From NCBI RefSeq assembly GCF_000144645.1, contig NC_014377.1, positions 1,798,001 through 1,862,000 on the forward strand: a stretch of 64,000 nucleotides of DNA, in the 5' to 3' direction. Below the pieces are notes generated by a model. The model searched no databases and was not told where the DNA came from. It saw nothing but the letters and a program-made list of their open reading frames with translations. A program made the translations under genes and the position numbers. The DNA is from Thermosediminibacter oceani DSM 16646 (lineage in GTDB: Bacteria > Bacillota > Thermosediminibacteria > Thermosediminibacterales > Thermosediminibacteraceae). Shown one piece after another: positions 63,788 to 64,000 of the stretch (position 1 is its first letter; the number at the start of each line of letters is the position of its first letter).

Positions 63788-64000
63788 TTAGTACCTTTTT
63801 CTTTTGGCGGAAGAGGGTATTCCCAGTTCTTCCCTGTATTTGGCCACCGTCCTCCTCGAGATGATTATTCCATTTTTCTTAAAGTTGTCGGATATCTTCT
63901 GATCGCTGAGGGGGTTATATGGGTCTTCCCGAGATATCATTTCCTTCAACATCTTTTTGATGGTTTCCGAGGACGTGGCCGATCCGTTGAGATTTTCAAG
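63788..64000 (-). CDS. rpoN: RNA polymerase sigma-54 factor, C-terminal part (cut by window edge)
   Basis: The frame from the window edge to TAA at 63788 encodes the last 70 residues of sigma-54. It contains SRRTVAKYREELGIPSS, the RpoN box (usual ARRTVAKYRE) that binds the -24 element, and the family's EDPYNPLSDQKIS stretch. The gene's start lies outside the window. rpoN upstream of the cggR/gap region is a known Firmicute arrangement. Its presence supports the sigma-54 promoters found at 48.5 and 54.25 kb. Confidence 0.93.
   Translation of the reverse strand, partial: LENLNGSATSSETIKKMLKEMISREDPYNPLSDQKISDNFKKNGIIISRRTVAKYREELGIPSSAKRKRY

Overview
The window reads as chromosomal DNA of a spore-forming, anaerobic, thermophilic Firmicute of class Clostridia. 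Evidence: a CwlD-type spore amidase, a B. subtilis-like CggR glycolytic block, HflX, two rubrerythrins, oxygen-sensitive Fe-S enzymes (class I fumarase, two-subunit L-serine dehydratase), a Na+-pumping decarboxylase, and a TtuA/TtuB pair for the tRNA 2-thiolation typical of thermophiles. A relative of Thermosediminibacter/Tepidanaerobacter is a guess from gene content only.

Layout. 1-0.5 kb: decayed transposase. 0.5-7.6 kb: rubrerythrin, signal peptidase, CwlD, a DHA2 efflux pump, a broken capA, manC, mtnA. 7.6-12.8 kb: serine/threonine catabolic operon (YheO-like regulator, RidA, threonine dehydratase, SdaAB, SdaAA, DAACS symporter). 13-20 kb: MsmK-type ATPase, PucR-like regulator, MurJ, ROK glucokinase, class II aldolase, HflX, tRNA-Gln and tRNA-Glu. 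20.2-22.5 kb: AT-rich accessory patch behind the tRNAs, with two overlapping tiny ORFs and an HTH-ImmA/IrrE + DUF4411 (PIN-like) toxin-antitoxin-type pair. 22.7-24.0 kb: MFS pump behind an elaborate attenuator-like leader. 24-32 kb: TtuA/TtuB, SmpB, RNase R, HD protein, MFS, DUF6485, rubrerythrin, slipin.

32-41 kb is a central-metabolism block: malic enzyme (interrupted by an in-frame stop), two-subunit fumarase, then methylmalonyl-CoA mutase (two pieces), epimerase and the four-subunit Na+-translocating methylmalonyl-CoA decarboxylase. With the CoA-transferase at 42.3 kb this can link malate/fumarate/succinate to propionate. The mutase operon has a compact structured leader.

41-54 kb: AspT-like carrier, CoA-transferase, DUF3870, DSD1-type PLP enzyme, then a 5-oxoproline (pyroglutamate) module: PxpA, PxpB, PxpC, a DUF1445 remnant, an SSS symporter, a histidine kinase, an NtrC-type regulator and a YcsG-like Nramp-family carrier. 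Two well-spaced sigma-54 promoters precede pxpA and ycsG, and rpoN itself lies at the right edge, suggesting a sigma-54-controlled pyroglutamate regulon. 54.5-64 kb: CorA, SecG, DUF4342, and the glycolytic operon gap-cggR-pgk-tpiA-gpmI-eno with a CggR-like operator before gap, then the 3' end of rpoN.
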